A stretch of 64,000 nucleotides of DNA from Mesorhizobium sp. L-8-3 (GTDB lineage Bacteria; Pseudomonadota; Alphaproteobacteria; Rhizobiales; Rhizobiaceae): the NCBI RefSeq assembly GCF_016756615.1, contig NZ_AP023262.1, forward strand, positions 2,292,501 through 2,356,500, given 5' to 3'. Positions 28,664 through 37,476 of the stretch are shown here, in pieces (position 1 is the first letter of the stretch; the number at the start of each line of letters is the position of its first letter). The notes under the pieces are model-generated. The model worked only from the letters and a program-made list of their open reading frames with translations. It was not told the DNA's origin and ran no database searches. The translations under genes were made by a program, and so were the position numbers.

Positions 28664-29506
28664 ATGAGCCTCAAGACCTCTGTCGTTCTTGCCGCGGCGA
28701 CGATTGCAATCCTGCCGGCGGGCTCTCTGCGGGCCGCCGACTATGAACCGCCCGTCTTCGTTGATCAGCCGGTGGAGGAATATGTGCCGGTCGAGATCGG
28801 GTCGGGCTGGTATCTGCGCGGCGACGTCGGCTACAATTTCAGTGTCAAGGCAGGTGACTTCGACTACCGAACCTTCGATGCGCTTACCGGAACCTACGAT
28901 ACCGCCCGGTTCGATACTGCCTCGCTCGGCAACAATGTCACGGGGGGTATCGGGTTCGGCTATAATCTTACCGACTATCTACGCGCCGACCTGACCTTCG
29001 ACGTCTTCCGCACTTCGTTCGATGGAACGACGTCGGCGGCGCAGCCCTGCGCGCCATTGCTGGTGGGGACGAGCTGTCGGACTGCAGATTCGGCCGACGC
29101 AACGGCCTACAATCTCATGGCCAACGGCTATGTCGATCTCGGCACCTATGTCGGCTTCACCCCTTATGTCGGGGCGGGGCTCGGCATGACCTATGTCAAT
29201 TGGGACCAGCTCAATAGCAGTGCCTATTGCGTGGGAGCTGATTGCCCGGCTGGTTTTGTCGGGTCGAGCGAATCGGACGGCGAGAAGAGCTGGCGCTTCT
29301 CCTGGGCCTTGATGGCGGGCATGGCTTACGACCTGACCAAGAACCTCAAGGTCGACCTGGGCTATCGCTACCGCAGCATCGAGGGCGGACCGATGTTCGC
29401 CTTCGACCGCGCGTCGCAACTTGCCGGAGCGTCCGGCACGCAGGGTGAGGACCCGGGCTTGCAGTCGCATGAAGTTCGCATCGGGCTGCGCTACTCGCTT
29501 TGGTAG
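28664..29506 (+). CDS. Omp25/31-type outer-membrane porin-like protein, paralogue
   Basis: A 280-residue exported barrel. The signal peptide is MSLKTSVVLAAATIAILPAGSLRA; strands include GSGWYLRGDVGYNFSV, GGIGFGYNLTDYLRADLTFD, GFTPYVGAGLGMTYVNWDQL, LKVDLGYRYRSIEGGPMF and the end SHEVRIGLRYSLW, with a terminal aromatic residue suited to BAM recognition. It is clearly related to the upstream barrel at 27239 but divergent. GGGGAG precedes the ATG. Its 3' end overlaps the convergent gene at 29491 by 16 bases; this is the last obviously chromosomal gene before the prophage-like segment. Confidence 0.86.
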   Translation: MSLKTSVVLAAATIAILPAGSLRAADYEPPVFVDQPVEEYVPVEIGSGWYLRGDVGYNFSVKAGDFDYRTFDALTGTYDTARFDTASLGNNVTGGIGFGYNLTDYLRADLTFDVFRTSFDGTTSAAQPCAPLLVGTSCRTADSADATAYNLMANGYVDLGTYVGFTPYVGAGLGMTYVNWDQLNSSAYCVGADCPAGFVGSSESDGEKSWRFSWALMAGMAYDLTKNLKVDLGYRYRSIEGGPMFAFDRASQLAGASGTQGEDPGLQSHEVRIGLRYSLW

Positions 29507-29898
29507 ACCAAGAGAGCGGCTCCGTCGCCCTCTTCAGTGGGCCGGGCATCGCACTTCTGGGCAAACCGAAGCTCGGATGCAGGTTCTCCTTCAGCGATCC
29601 GCCACTTCCCTGATCCGGTGCCAATGGCTGGGACCGACGAGCCGGCATCCTCCGCCTGCGCCGACAGCGCCGCCTCGATAGCCGCCAGCGCCGCAAGACG
29701 ACGGGCCTGCTGGACATCGCTTACCCAGGCAGGCCGCGCCTTCACCCAACGCCGCATGGCAGCGGCCGCGCCCTCCACCGTGGCGTTCAAGCCGGAGGCG
29801 AACTCATACTGCACGACCGCGCGGAAGAGATCCGCGTCGGCTTCGTTGCGCTTGAGCTTTTCATCGAGAATATCGCGAAGAAAAAACGTCAAGCGCAC
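29491..29898 (-). CDS. Hypothetical protein at the prophage left edge
   Basis: A protein of up to 135 residues. The N-terminal part (TFFLRDILDEKLKRNEADADLF and AVVQYEFASGLNATVEGAAA) is helical and resembles small regulatory or DNA-associated phage proteins, but no family is recognised. The annotated GTG at 29898 sits directly on a GGGGAGG sequence, so TTG at 29892, five bases after it, is a better start. The promoter contains copies of the putative CI operator. Its stop lies inside the porin gene on the other strand. Confidence 0.5.
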   Translation of the reverse strand: MRLTFFLRDILDEKLKRNEADADLFRAVVQYEFASGLNATVEGAAAAMRRWVKARPAWVSDVQQARRLAALAAIEAALSAQAEDAGSSVPAIGTGSGKWRIAEGEPASELRFAQKCDARPTEEGDGAALLVYQSE

Positions 29899-29926
29899 CT
29901 CCCCGATGGCGTCGCACGATAGGCGT

Positions 29927-29970
29927 TTCCCTATCCGATAGTCAATAGGAAAATTCCTATATTATAGGAG
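29927..29970. promoter_or_regulatory. Repressor operator cluster 1
   Basis: A palindrome ATAGGAA-AA-TTCCTAT at 29945-29960 is flanked by TTCCCTAT (29927-29934) and ATAGGAG (29964-29970). The same motif recurs beside the CI repressor at 31155-31219. It lies between a leftward gene (29491-29898) and a rightward gene (30109). Confidence 0.65.
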
Positions 29971-30108
29971 AGACCCGCTGCCGCTGGCAGTGAACCCCTT
30001 CTGCGTTCCAGTGCGCGGGTAGATTTCCGATCCTTGATATCGCCCTTATGTTCTTGATTTGTGCCGTAGGCGGGGGTCAATGTCTTGCCGAAGCAACGGA
30101 GGGAACGA

Positions 30109-30356
30109 GTGCTCACCTACTTCGTCGTCCAGAGTTTCGAGCGCGGCAAGAAAGGGTCGCTCATCGCCGACCAACCTGTCGAGGCGCAGGGGCTCGATCA
30201 TGCCATACGCATGGCGGAACGGCTGTCGCGGGTGAAGGCTGGGGTCGTGGCCTTTTCGAGGAGAGGCTCTCCGGCAACAGGCGACTATGAGGATGCTGTG
30301 ATCGTGGCAATGTACGGCAGTTTTTGGAAGGCGAGCAGACGTTGCTGGCTGGTTAG
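30109..30356 (+). pseudogene. Small conserved rhizobial hypothetical, frameshifted
   Basis: GTG at 30109, with GGAGGG five bases upstream, opens LTYFVVQSFERGKKGSLIAD and continues through HAIRMAERLSRVKAGVVAFS and GDYEDAVIVAMYG. Rhizobial relatives that I recall have about 80 residues and end shortly after this point. Here a run of five T residues at 30321-30325 puts the frame off and the uncorrected frame runs on to 30519 with an unlikely Cys/Arg-rich tail. Adding one T would give SFLEGEQTLLAG and a stop at 30354-30356. A real deletion or a homopolymer sequencing error are equally possible. Function unknown. Confidence 0.55.
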
Positions 30357-30485
30357 TGCGAACCGGGCGTGCGGCTTCGCCGAACGCCCATGTTGCTGTT
30401 CTTTCCGGAGGGTCCGGCGGCCGCTCACTCCCGGGATCTCTCCGGGCCGACGGTCCGAAGCTGCTTCCCGTTTCCGATCGGGCAA

Positions 30486-31133
30486 TCAGCGCGAGTTATA
30501 TTTGCCGACGACCCGATGACAAACCGGCCAGTCGGCGCGGAACTCCTTGAAAATGTTGGCCGGCTGGTATTGCTGCAGCGTCCATTCGCGCTCGCTCATG
30601 CCGACAAGGCGCTTGATCATGGCTTCGTCCCCGCCCTTCGGCTCCGGTGGGGTATGATAGAGCACGACGTCGGTGTCGCGCTGTGCAGGGAGGCTTGGGT
30701 GGATCAGCGCAGTGTCGCCGGGCCAATAGGCGGGAACCATCGAGTCGCCCGTTATCAGCAGTCCGTATCCGCCCCTCACACTTTCCAGGATGGTCGGCAT
30801 CTTCACATATTCGACCGGGTCGAAGGTGACGATGACATGGCCGTCGCCGCCGCGGGCGGCTGCATAGACCGGAAGCCGGCGGTCCCCCCTCACCAACTGC
30901 TCGCCAGGGACGAGGACCGGAGCGAAGCCTCTGCGCGGAGCGGGGCGGCTGCCAGCGCCGTCGATCACGCCCAAAATGGTCTCCACGTCGCGCTGCCGCA
31001 GTTCCTGTGGGGTGCCTCGCTCGACGAATTGCTGGACATAGGCATGGTTGCGACCGATCGCGGCCGACAGATCCTTGTAGGTCGTCAGCTTCGCATCGAC
31101 CGCATCCCGGATGCGCTGGCGGATTTCGTCCAT
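30486..31133 (-). CDS. Phage CI-type repressor with S24 peptidase domain
   Basis: A 215-residue repressor. The N-terminal helix-turn-helix is TTYKDLSAAIGRNHAYVQQFV; the C-terminal LexA/UmuD-like domain has the catalytic Ser in ITGDSMVPAYWPGD and the Lys in DEAMIKRLVGM. Such repressors keep the prophage silent and self-cleave when RecA filaments form. It is transcribed leftward from a promoter with two operator-like palindromes, divergent from an HTH-like gene at 31219. All catalytic residues are intact, so repression may still be functional although much of the phage early region is missing. Confidence 0.88.
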   Translation of the reverse strand: MDEIRQRIRDAVDAKLTTYKDLSAAIGRNHAYVQQFVERGTPQELRQRDVETILGVIDGAGSRPAPRRGFAPVLVPGEQLVRGDRRLPVYAAARGGDGHVIVTFDPVEYVKMPTILESVRGGYGLLITGDSMVPAYWPGDTALIHPSLPAQRDTDVVLYHTPPEPKGGDEAMIKRLVGMSEREWTLQQYQPANIFKEFRADWPVCHRVVGKYNSR

Positions 31134-31154
31134 TGCCTATCAGTTCCAAAATCA

Positions 31155-31219
31155 ATCCTATTTGTCAAATAGGAATTTTCCTCTTGCACAAGGACAAAAT
31201 TCCTACTATCGATAGGGAA
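31155..31219. promoter_or_regulatory. Repressor operator cluster 2 (CI / divergent gene)
   Basis: Sites are ATCCTAT (31155-31161), ATAGGAA-TT-TTCCTCT (31169-31184) and TTCCTA-N7-TAGGGAA (31200-31219). They share the motif of cluster 1 at 29945. The last site touches the ATG at 31219, so binding there would block that gene. Autoregulation by CI is the natural inference. Confidence 0.65.
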
Positions 31220-31794
31220 TGTCGACGAAAGCAACACACAAGCCCGACGTCCCCGATCGTGTTGTCGGTGACGGACCACCCGGCGCGCTGGCCTGCGGAG
31301 CTCCAGGTTTGCCGAAGAGCGGTCTCGGTCCACGACAGGAAGAACTGCTGTCCTATCTGCAGGGCCTCGCGCCTGTCGGCGAGGGGTTTGTGCTCCGACG
31401 CGCCGAAGCGATGGGGGATCTGGGGTTCGCCACCCCCGTCGTCTTCCACAGGGCACTGCGCAAGCTCATCCACGCGGGATTTGTCTCGCGGGTCGAGGCT
31501 GGACGTTCGCATGTGAACGGGCGGCTCCGGGTACTGTGCCGCCTTGAAGCGTTCCATGCTGGTCGGCCCCACACGTGCCGACTGGCCGGCAGGGTCGACA
31601 CGGTCCTCCGGCAGACGGCTCAGCGATCGGCAAGCGGCCGAAGCGCGGATGGCGCGACGCGCCGTCGCCAGCCGGTCGCGTGGGAGCCCGCGAGGCGAAC
31701 TTCGACGTCGAGACCCGGGACACAGGAACGCGCCTGCCAGCAACGCTCGGCCGCGGAGGCGAACTCGGAACCAACATTCAACTCCATCGCATGA
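31219..31794 (+). CDS. Putative winged-helix protein divergent from CI
   Basis: Up to 191 residues. The convincing part is residues 35-110: GPRQEELLSYLQGLAPVGEG, MGDLGFATPVVFHRALRKLI and HAGFVSRVEAGRSHVNGRLR, which has the length and pattern of a winged-helix DNA-binding domain. The second half is Arg/Ser-rich and less protein-like, so a frameshift or shorter gene is possible. It is the first rightward gene from the CI promoter, the position of a Cro or early regulator. No Shine-Dalgarno site precedes the ATG. Confidence 0.5.
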   Translation: MSTKATHKPDVPDRVVGDGPPGALACGAPGLPKSGLGPRQEELLSYLQGLAPVGEGFVLRRAEAMGDLGFATPVVFHRALRKLIHAGFVSRVEAGRSHVNGRLRVLCRLEAFHAGRPHTCRLAGRVDTVLRQTAQRSASGRSADGATRRRQPVAWEPARRTSTSRPGTQERACQQRSAAEANSEPTFNSIA

Positions 31795-31810
31795 CAAGGA
31801 AGAGACCAAG

Positions 31811-32371
31811 ATGAAGGCCCGCAGCCAAGCCCAGAAACGTGCCGCAAGACGGGGACGGCCAACGAAGAACGTCCCGTTCCGCGAGCCGAATGGCCGTTCG
31901 TCGAGAGCCGAAGAGCCGATCGACAAGCTGGCGATGGCGATGCGCGCCAAGATGCTGGGTGTCTCCGAGGAGCGCGCCAGGGACCCGCGTGCCGGGTCGT
32001 TCCTCGGCTATCTCGCCATGCTGGGCCGCTCCGACGGGCTCTCGGGCACGCAGCATGAAGCCGCGCTGCGGTTCAAGGAGCTGCGCGACGAGTATCTCAA
32101 GGCGATCAAGGCCCCGAATGCCGTGGTCGACAATCAGTCATCCGGTCGACCAAGCGATGTCGTGACCGACGACTACATCCGATGGTGCGCCAATGCGACA
32201 GCCCGCTATGCAGCCGCGCGCAGGGCGATCCAGGAGGCGCAGGACTCCACGCGCTCGGAAAACCTGTGGGCCGCGCTCGATCTCGTTGTGGTCCAGGAGC
32301 AGCCGATCTTCAATCTGATCGGGGCGACACGCACGCTCTGCAATGCACTGGCGCTGCACTTCAAGCGGTGA
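31811..32371 (+). CDS. Prophage hypothetical protein
   Basis: A 186-residue protein with a basic N-terminus (KARSQAQKRAARRGRPTKN) followed by a helical body (KMLGVSEERARDPRAGSFLG, EAALRFKELRDEYLKAI, CANATARYAAARRAIQEAQ). The basic head suggests DNA contact. Proteins of this style occur near terminase or repressor genes in rhizobial prophages, but no function is known to me. GGAAGAG nine bases upstream supports the ATG at 31811. Confidence 0.6.
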   Translation: MKARSQAQKRAARRGRPTKNVPFREPNGRSSRAEEPIDKLAMAMRAKMLGVSEERARDPRAGSFLGYLAMLGRSDGLSGTQHEAALRFKELRDEYLKAIKAPNAVVDNQSSGRPSDVVTDDYIRWCANATARYAAARRAIQEAQDSTRSENLWAALDLVVVQEQPIFNLIGATRTLCNALALHFKR

Positions 32372-32950
32372 CCCCGTGATCGGTGCCCCGGGCATCGCAG
32401 CATCGGAGCCGGGCGATGCCGCCCGGCGCGCCTAAGGCTCTGTTCCCGGGGGGGGCAGTCTGAGTTCGTTCCCGGAGATCGCCAAAGAAAGATGTGGCTC
32501 AATGATGATTTGAAAGGCCGCGACCCGGCCCGATCAATTTTTGCCGCGAGCGGCTCTAGGAAAATCCGGGATCGCTCGCGATCTGCGGTTCCGAGGCACA
32601 TGCGGCCGAGCCCTCATCACGGCTACGGCCGCACCTGGCCGGTAAGGCCGAGGGGTGAGGCCACCGTTCCTGCTCGCACGGTGACCTTTGTTGCAGCGAT
32701 CTCTGGATAGAGCGACGCGACCGCTATCCGCGCCGCGAGTATTCTCCCATATTGTGAGCCGGATAAGTATTTTCGAGTGAGGAGACGGACAGACCATGAT
32801 GTGCTGGTTCCGCACCCTGTTTCCCCGGGAACGGCGTTTTCCTCAATCTCTTAGCCAAGCATTCGACCCCGATCTCTGCTTCGTGTTATGCCCTGGTCCA
32901 ACTGCTGTGGTGACAGCTCTGCGGCGTCCATGCGAATCGTTCGGCGGCAA
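32372..32950. other. Gene-free stretch in the prophage left arm
   Basis: About 580 bases with no credible coding region. A 7-bp hairpin GCCGGGC / GCCCGGC lies at 32408-32427 and an 8-G run follows near 32448. Nothing else is recognised; early or replication genes that would be expected here are absent. Confidence 0.45.
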
Positions 32951-33430
32951 ATGAAGAAGAAAAAGGCGAAAGCCCAGGCGAAGAAAGGCAAGCAGATCAG
33001 GCAGGTAGCGGCGCTGCCCTTCCGGCGACGCCCGGAGGGAGGGGTGGAGTTCCTGCTGGTGACCTCGCGCGAGACGGGCCGGTTCATCGTGCCGAAAGGC
33101 TGGCCGATGAAGGGTAGATCCGACGCCAAGGCCGCAGCCGAAGAGGCGGAGCAGGAGGCCGGTGTGACGGGAAGGATCGGCGGTCGCCCGATTGGACACT
33201 ACCGATACTGGAAGCGGCTCAAGGACGCTTTCGTGCCCATAACTGTGACCGTCTTCGCCCTCGAAGTAGAGGCGGAAGCCGAAGAGTTCCGTGAAAGCAC
33301 GCAGCGTGTTCGCGGCTGGGTTGAGCCTGATCAGGCCGAGTTCCTGATCGATGAACCGGACCTGGGGACGCTCATTCGTGAGGCGCGCAAGACACTGGAG
33401 GGCGTGCGGGCAGAAGAGAGTGGCGGCTAG
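32951..33430 (+). CDS. NUDIX hydrolase (DIPP-like)
   Basis: A 159-residue enzyme. After a very basic start (KKKKAKAQAKKGKQ) it has QVAALPFRRRPEGGVEFLLV and the Nudix region PKGWPMKGRSDAKAAAEEAE then QEAGV. The Arg-Glu of the classic box reads Glu-Glu, as in the rhizobial diphosphoinositol-polyphosphate-phosphatase-like subgroup that I recall. It should hydrolyse a nucleoside- or inositol-linked diphosphate. The start is ATG 32951; ATG 32930 is also in frame. It could be a chromosomal gene or a phage moron. Confidence 0.8.
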   Translation: MKKKKAKAQAKKGKQIRQVAALPFRRRPEGGVEFLLVTSRETGRFIVPKGWPMKGRSDAKAAAEEAEQEAGVTGRIGGRPIGHYRYWKRLKDAFVPITVTVFALEVEAEAEEFRESTQRVRGWVEPDQAEFLIDEPDLGTLIREARKTLEGVRAEESGG

Positions 33431-33540
33431 AGCGCGTCGCGATCCTTCAACTCGCTCTACGCTCTTTGGTTCCAAAACCGGCTCCCGCTTTCGAGGGGCG
33501 GCGCAAAGCGAAGCGATTATTTTCCGATGTCTCCTCAGGC
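33429..33540. repeat. Possible degenerate rhizobial intergenic element
   Basis: Right after the NUDIX stop, TAGAGCGCGTCGCGATCCTT and CTCTTTGGTTCCAAAACCGG resemble the dispersed GCGTCGCG... elements of Mesorhizobium relatives. The match is from memory and weak. Confidence 0.3.
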
Positions 33541-33704
33541 GTTGAACCTCCGCGAACCTTGTACGTTCGGTTGATGTTGGAGCGTCAACAGTTTGCCACA
33601 CCGGTCCTTCATCGAGTTGGTTCGACATTCTCGCGGAAGGCGTGCTCTTTTCTGTGGCGTGATCGCGAGAATCGCCTATCTCTGGGCTTTGCGCAGGATT
33701 GCTC

Positions 33705-34520
33705 ATGAACATCGAACAACGGTCCAGAACCCTGCCGAAGTCACTGCTGGCCGCGCTGCAGAAGACGCCGGTCCGCTACTCGAAATCCGATGCGCGCGGC
33801 GCCTGCATGGCGGTCGCCTCCTACAACGTCCACAAATGCGTTGGCGTCGACAATCTGTTCGACCCGGAACGCGTCGCGTCCGTTATCCGCGAGATCGACG
33901 CCGACATCGTGGCCCTGCAGGAGGCCGACGAACGCTTTGGCCACCGAGCCGGGTTGTTGGACCTGCATCGTCTTCAGCGAGACACCGATCTCGTGCCTGT
34001 GCAGCCGCCCATGCACTCCAAGGGGCATGGCTGGCATGGAAACGTGCTTCTGGTCCGCGCGGCTGCCATACGCCATGTCGAGCATCTGAGACTGCCAGGT
34101 GTCGAGCCGCGCGGCGCGCTGGTGGTCGACGTCGAAAGGGAAGGGCTCGTCTTCCGTGTGATAGCGGCCCATCTGGGCCTGTTGCGCCGTTCGCGCGCGT
34201 TGCAGGCGGCACACCTGCTCGAACACGCCCTCGCGGGGCAGCGTCCGACCATATTGCTCGGCGATCTCAACGAATGGCGGGTCGGCCGGCGTTCCTCCCT
34301 GGAAACGCTGCTGCCGGATTTTGGGCCGATCGACGCGGCGATACCGAGCTTTCCGTCCAGGTTCCCCCTGCTTGCGCTCGATCGCATCCTGGCGAGCCCT
34401 CATGAACTGATCACCACGATAGAGATCCATGATACGCCGCTGGCGCGCATGGCATCCGATCATCTGCCGCTCAAGGCGCGGGTCGATCTCGCGCCGGCGC
34501 TGCAGCGCCTACCATGCTGA
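33705..34520 (+). CDS. Endonuclease/exonuclease/phosphatase-family protein (YbhP-like)
   Basis: A 271-residue metal-dependent phosphoesterase of the EEP superfamily. Motifs in order are MAVASYNVHKCVGVDN, ADIVALQEADERF (metal-binding Glu), HLGLLRRSRALQAAHL, LLGDLNEWR (Asp-Asn) and ASDHLPLKA (catalytic His). It overlaps the next gene, a cardiolipin synthase-like PLD protein, by seven bases. The pairing matches the E. coli ybhP-clsB operon and suggests a joint role in phospholipid metabolism. Substrate unknown. Confidence 0.82.
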   Translation: MNIEQRSRTLPKSLLAALQKTPVRYSKSDARGACMAVASYNVHKCVGVDNLFDPERVASVIREIDADIVALQEADERFGHRAGLLDLHRLQRDTDLVPVQPPMHSKGHGWHGNVLLVRAAAIRHVEHLRLPGVEPRGALVVDVEREGLVFRVIAAHLGLLRRSRALQAAHLLEHALAGQRPTILLGDLNEWRVGRRSSLETLLPDFGPIDAAIPSFPSRFPLLALDRILASPHELITTIEIHDTPLARMASDHLPLKARVDLAPALQRLPC

Positions 34521-36051
34521 TCCTTCTCACCGTCGCTGCATTCCTTATCCTCTTCGGTCTCGCCTCTCTCCTTGCCGCCTTTTCCTATGGGCTTTTCGCA
34601 GCCCACGCCAAGGGTGAGCCATCCAATGCCTTGCCTCCCGCCGAGGCCACCGAGATCGGCCGCGCCGCGATGCGGCTATCGGAGGGCAGGAAGGGCAGGA
34701 CCGGCATGGCCATGCTGTCCGAGAATCTCGACGCGTTCACCGCAAGGGTGCTGACCGCGCGACATGCCGGGCAGAGCCTCGATCTGATGTACTACATCTG
34801 GCACAGCGATCTCACCGGGCGCCTCCTGGTGAACGAGGTGATCAAGGCGGCCGATCGCGGCGTGAGGGTGCGGCTTCTTCTTGACGACATCAACTCGCGC
34901 GGCAGCGACACGGCCTACCTGTCGCTCGACAGCCATCCCAACATCGCGGTGCGACTGTTCAATCCGAGCCGGGCAACAAGCGGAACATTGCGGCGTGGCC
35001 TCGAAATGACGCTGCGCGCCTTTTCAGCTACCCGGCGCATGCACAACAAGGCATGGATCGCTGACGGAACTGTGGCGATCGTGGGCGGCCGCAACATAGG
35101 CGACGAATATTTCGATGCCGCCGAGACCAATTTCCAGGACCTCGATCTCGCTCTTCTTGGACCCGCCGTACAAGAGACCGAGGCAGTCTTCGACGCGTTC
35201 TGGAACAGCGACGCGGCTATCCCGATCCGTGCGCTGGCCCGGCTGCGCAAACACAGGCTCCGCCGACTGCGGAAGTCGCTTGCACGGCTCTCCGCCGGCG
35301 ATCGCGTGGCTCCCTATGCGGCGCGAGTCCACAAGCGCGCCTCGCTCAACGATATGTTCGACGGCCCGGATGTCATCCAATGGACGCAAGCCGTGGAGGT
35401 CGTATCGGATCCCCCTGAAAAGGCTGCCGGCGCCAAGAGGGAGAACTGGCTTCTGTCGCAGTTGATGCCTGCGATCACCTCCGCCGAGCACCGTGTCGAA
35501 GTCGTCTCCCCTATTTCATCCCGGGAGATGAAGGAACCGAACAACTGCTCGGCATGAGGTCACGCGGTGTCGCCGTGTCAGTGCTTACCAACTCCCTGGC
35601 GGCGACCGACGTGGCTGCGGTGCATGGCGCCTATTCCAGGTACCGGACGCGCCTGTTGGCGGGCGGCGTGCGCCTCTTTGAACTCAGGCCCCAGGTCAGC
35701 AATCTCGAGCTTCAGATGATCGGCTCAAAGGGCGCCAGCCTTCACACAAAGGCCTTCACCGTCGACGGCCGGCTGGGCTTCATCGGGTCTTTCAACTTCG
35801 ACCCACGCTCGGCCTCGCTGAACACCGAGATGGGCGTGCTTTTCGAGCAATGCGACCTTGCTGCGAAGATGAGCAAAGAGTTCGACCGTCAGACCTCACC
35901 TGACGTGAGCTATCGTCTTATTCTCGACAGCGGCCGGCTGTGCTGGGTGGGTGGCGAGAACGAGTCGTTCCACCGTGATCCGGAAGCCGGGCAGGGCCGT
36001 CGCTTGCTCGCCTGGGCGATCGGACTGCTGCCCATCGAGTCGCAGTTATAG
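34514..36051 (+). pseudogene. Cardiolipin synthase-like phospholipase D protein, single frameshift
   Basis: Two frames together encode one PLD-superfamily protein of about 510 residues. It has an N-terminal membrane helix (LTVAAFLILFGLASLLAAFS), the first HKD motif HNKAWIADGTVAIVGGRNIG and, in the second frame, the second motif HTKAFTVDGRLGFIGSFNFD. The break is at a run of four C at 35508-35511: with a fifth C the sequence reads VVSPYFIPGDEGTEQLLGMR across the join. Both active sites are otherwise intact, so this may be a sequencing error or a recent mutation. The first frame ends at 35557; the second is open from before 35512 to 36051. It is coupled to the YbhP-like gene. Confidence 0.82.
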
Positions 36052-36068
36052 CAGCGCGATGGCGCTGT

Positions 36069-36302
36069 CTAAACCCGGCTGCTGCGTATGGCGGGGCCCT
36101 TTCGGTCGCGTCCAGCCGGCCCAATTGCCGGTCGACGCTCTGCATCGTGATCCCCGTTCCTTGATAGCCGGTCCTGTCTGACTTTCAGTCCCTCGGCGAG
36201 GCGATGCCGGCTTTCAATTTCTTCCACCGTGCCAGCGGCATTCTTGCCGCCTCGATTGACGAACGTCATCGGTCCATGCTGGTCACGCTCCGCCTGGTTC
36301 AT
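36069..36302 (-). CDS. Small hypothetical protein
   Basis: A 77-residue hydrophilic, charged protein (MNQAERDQHGPMTFVNRGGK, AAGTVEEIESRHRLAEGLK). The only strong support is AAGGAG nine bases before the ATG at 36302. The C-terminal half is Arg-rich and less convincing, so the gene may be truncated or frameshifted. No family recognised. Confidence 0.4.
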   Translation of the reverse strand: MNQAERDQHGPMTFVNRGGKNAAGTVEEIESRHRLAEGLKVRQDRLSRNGDHDAERRPAIGPAGRDRKGPAIRSSRV

Positions 36303-36505
36303 GGGCGCACTCCTTCTTTCGGGGGAACCGGGCAATAAACGCATGAGCAGACGAGGTGTTCCGCTATGGGACACGGAAACTGCGACTCCACCATGGGTGT
36401 AGGCGGAGGGCTGCTTTCAGCAATCGCCATCCGTAAAAGGGACGACCCCCAGGAGAAAATAGCGACCAGCAGCCAGGCGCAGTAGGCTCGATCGGCATAC
36501 AGGGC

Positions 36506-36824
36506 GAGCTCGGCGGCGCGGGAAACGACACCTATCGGGCCGACAATGCAGGCGATATCGTCGAGAGCGCAGCCGGCTCCGGCGGCATCGACACGGTGCG
36601 ATCGTCGATCAGCTTCAGTCTCGCCAACACGATTTGGGTTAGGGGCGTGGTAAAGAACCTCACCTTGCTCGGCGCGTCGCCACTTGCCGCGACCGGCAAC
36701 AGTCTTTCGAAATATGCTGATCGGCAGCGGCGGCGCCAACGTGCTGAGCGGCGCGGCGGGCAACGACACGCTGGATGGTGGCATCGGCGCAGATCGGCTG
36801 CTCGGCGGTGCGGGCTCCAACTGA
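36506..36824 (+). pseudogene. RTX / hemolysin-type calcium-binding repeat remnant
   Basis: The plus strand encodes ELGGAGNDTYRADNAGDIVE, TVRSSISFSLAN, VKNLTLLGASPLAATGNSL, and after a frameshift near 36712 MLIGSGGANVLSGAAGNDTL and DGGIGADRLLGGAGSN, then a stop. These are the nonapeptide GGxGxDxxx repeats and the DTVxSSISxxLxxxVENLTL spacer of secreted RTX proteins. No start, no catalytic domain and no type I secretion genes are present; it is a short decayed piece of a larger gene. Confidence 0.8.
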
Positions 36825-36943
36825 CCAACCTGGATTTCATCGTGATCTGAGCGCTCGGCTCCACCGCACGGCGGCCGCACCAACATGGCAGAGGACCCTG
36901 GGATTTGCGGTCGTCGATCCCCCCAGCGGTTCACATCTTGATG

Positions 36944-37080
36944 ACCAAGTAGAACTATGATTGACTTCTCCGCGAGAACCCGATTTATTGACGGTCATTA
37001 TCACTTTCGAAGAATTGTGTCCGACCCGCCCGAGAAGTTCGCGGCGGGTTTCTCCGTTGAGCGACAGGGGCGTGCGCGTC
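36944..37080 (+). repeat. Duplicated promoter-plus-hairpin unit, copy A (sRNA candidate)
   Basis: This unit is about 70-80% identical to 37240-37366. It contains ACCAAGTAGAA, TTGACT (36961-36966), a 17-base spacer, TTTATT (36984-36989), CACTTTCGAAGAATTGTGTC, and a hairpin ACCCGCC / GGCGGGT (37024-37049) followed by TTTCT. It looks like a promoter driving a 40-60-nt transcript that ends at a terminator. Confidence 0.5.
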
Positions 37081-37239
37081 CTGTGGCAGGCGTGCATCGT
37101 CATTCTTCGAGCGACTGTCTTTGCAGGCGGATTGATCAGGGCGGAGGGGACCTGTCCGGGGCTGCGACCCGCCGGCTGATCGTGCCGGCAAATGCGGTAT
37201 ATGATCGTACTGGGTCGCTGGAGCGTTCACAAATTAATA

Positions 37240-37366
37240 ACCAAGTAGAATATCGATTGACTTCTGCGGAACAATCCGATTTATTGACTACTATTCTCAC
37301 TTTCGAAGAATTGTGTCTGGCCCGCCCGAACTGTTCGCGGCGGGTTATTGATTAAGCGATAGAGCC
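37240..37366 (+). repeat. Duplicated promoter-plus-hairpin unit, copy B (sRNA candidate)
   Basis: Second copy, 296 bases downstream of copy A. TTGACT is at 37257-37262, a 17-base spacer, TTTATT at 37280-37285, then CTCACTTTCGAAGAATTGTG and the hairpin CCCGCC / GGCGGG (37321-37344) followed by TTATT. Conserved spacing of the -35-like, -10-like and stem elements between diverged copies suggests that these are the functional parts. It lies 110 bases before the terminase genes. Confidence 0.5.
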
Positions 37367-37476
37367 ATCCGCGGCGAGATTGCGCTCGCCTTGTTTTCCC
37401 CGGGGCGACGGTCGTGTCGTCCTAGATCGACGCCGATCTCAGGCGCGGCGTTGCTGCTTCATCGACAGGAGGCCGG

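Noticed and set aside
32408..32427. GC hairpin taken as a terminator after the gene ending at 32371
   Set aside because: There is no T-run and the stem is only 7 bp in GC-rich DNA; kept only as a note.
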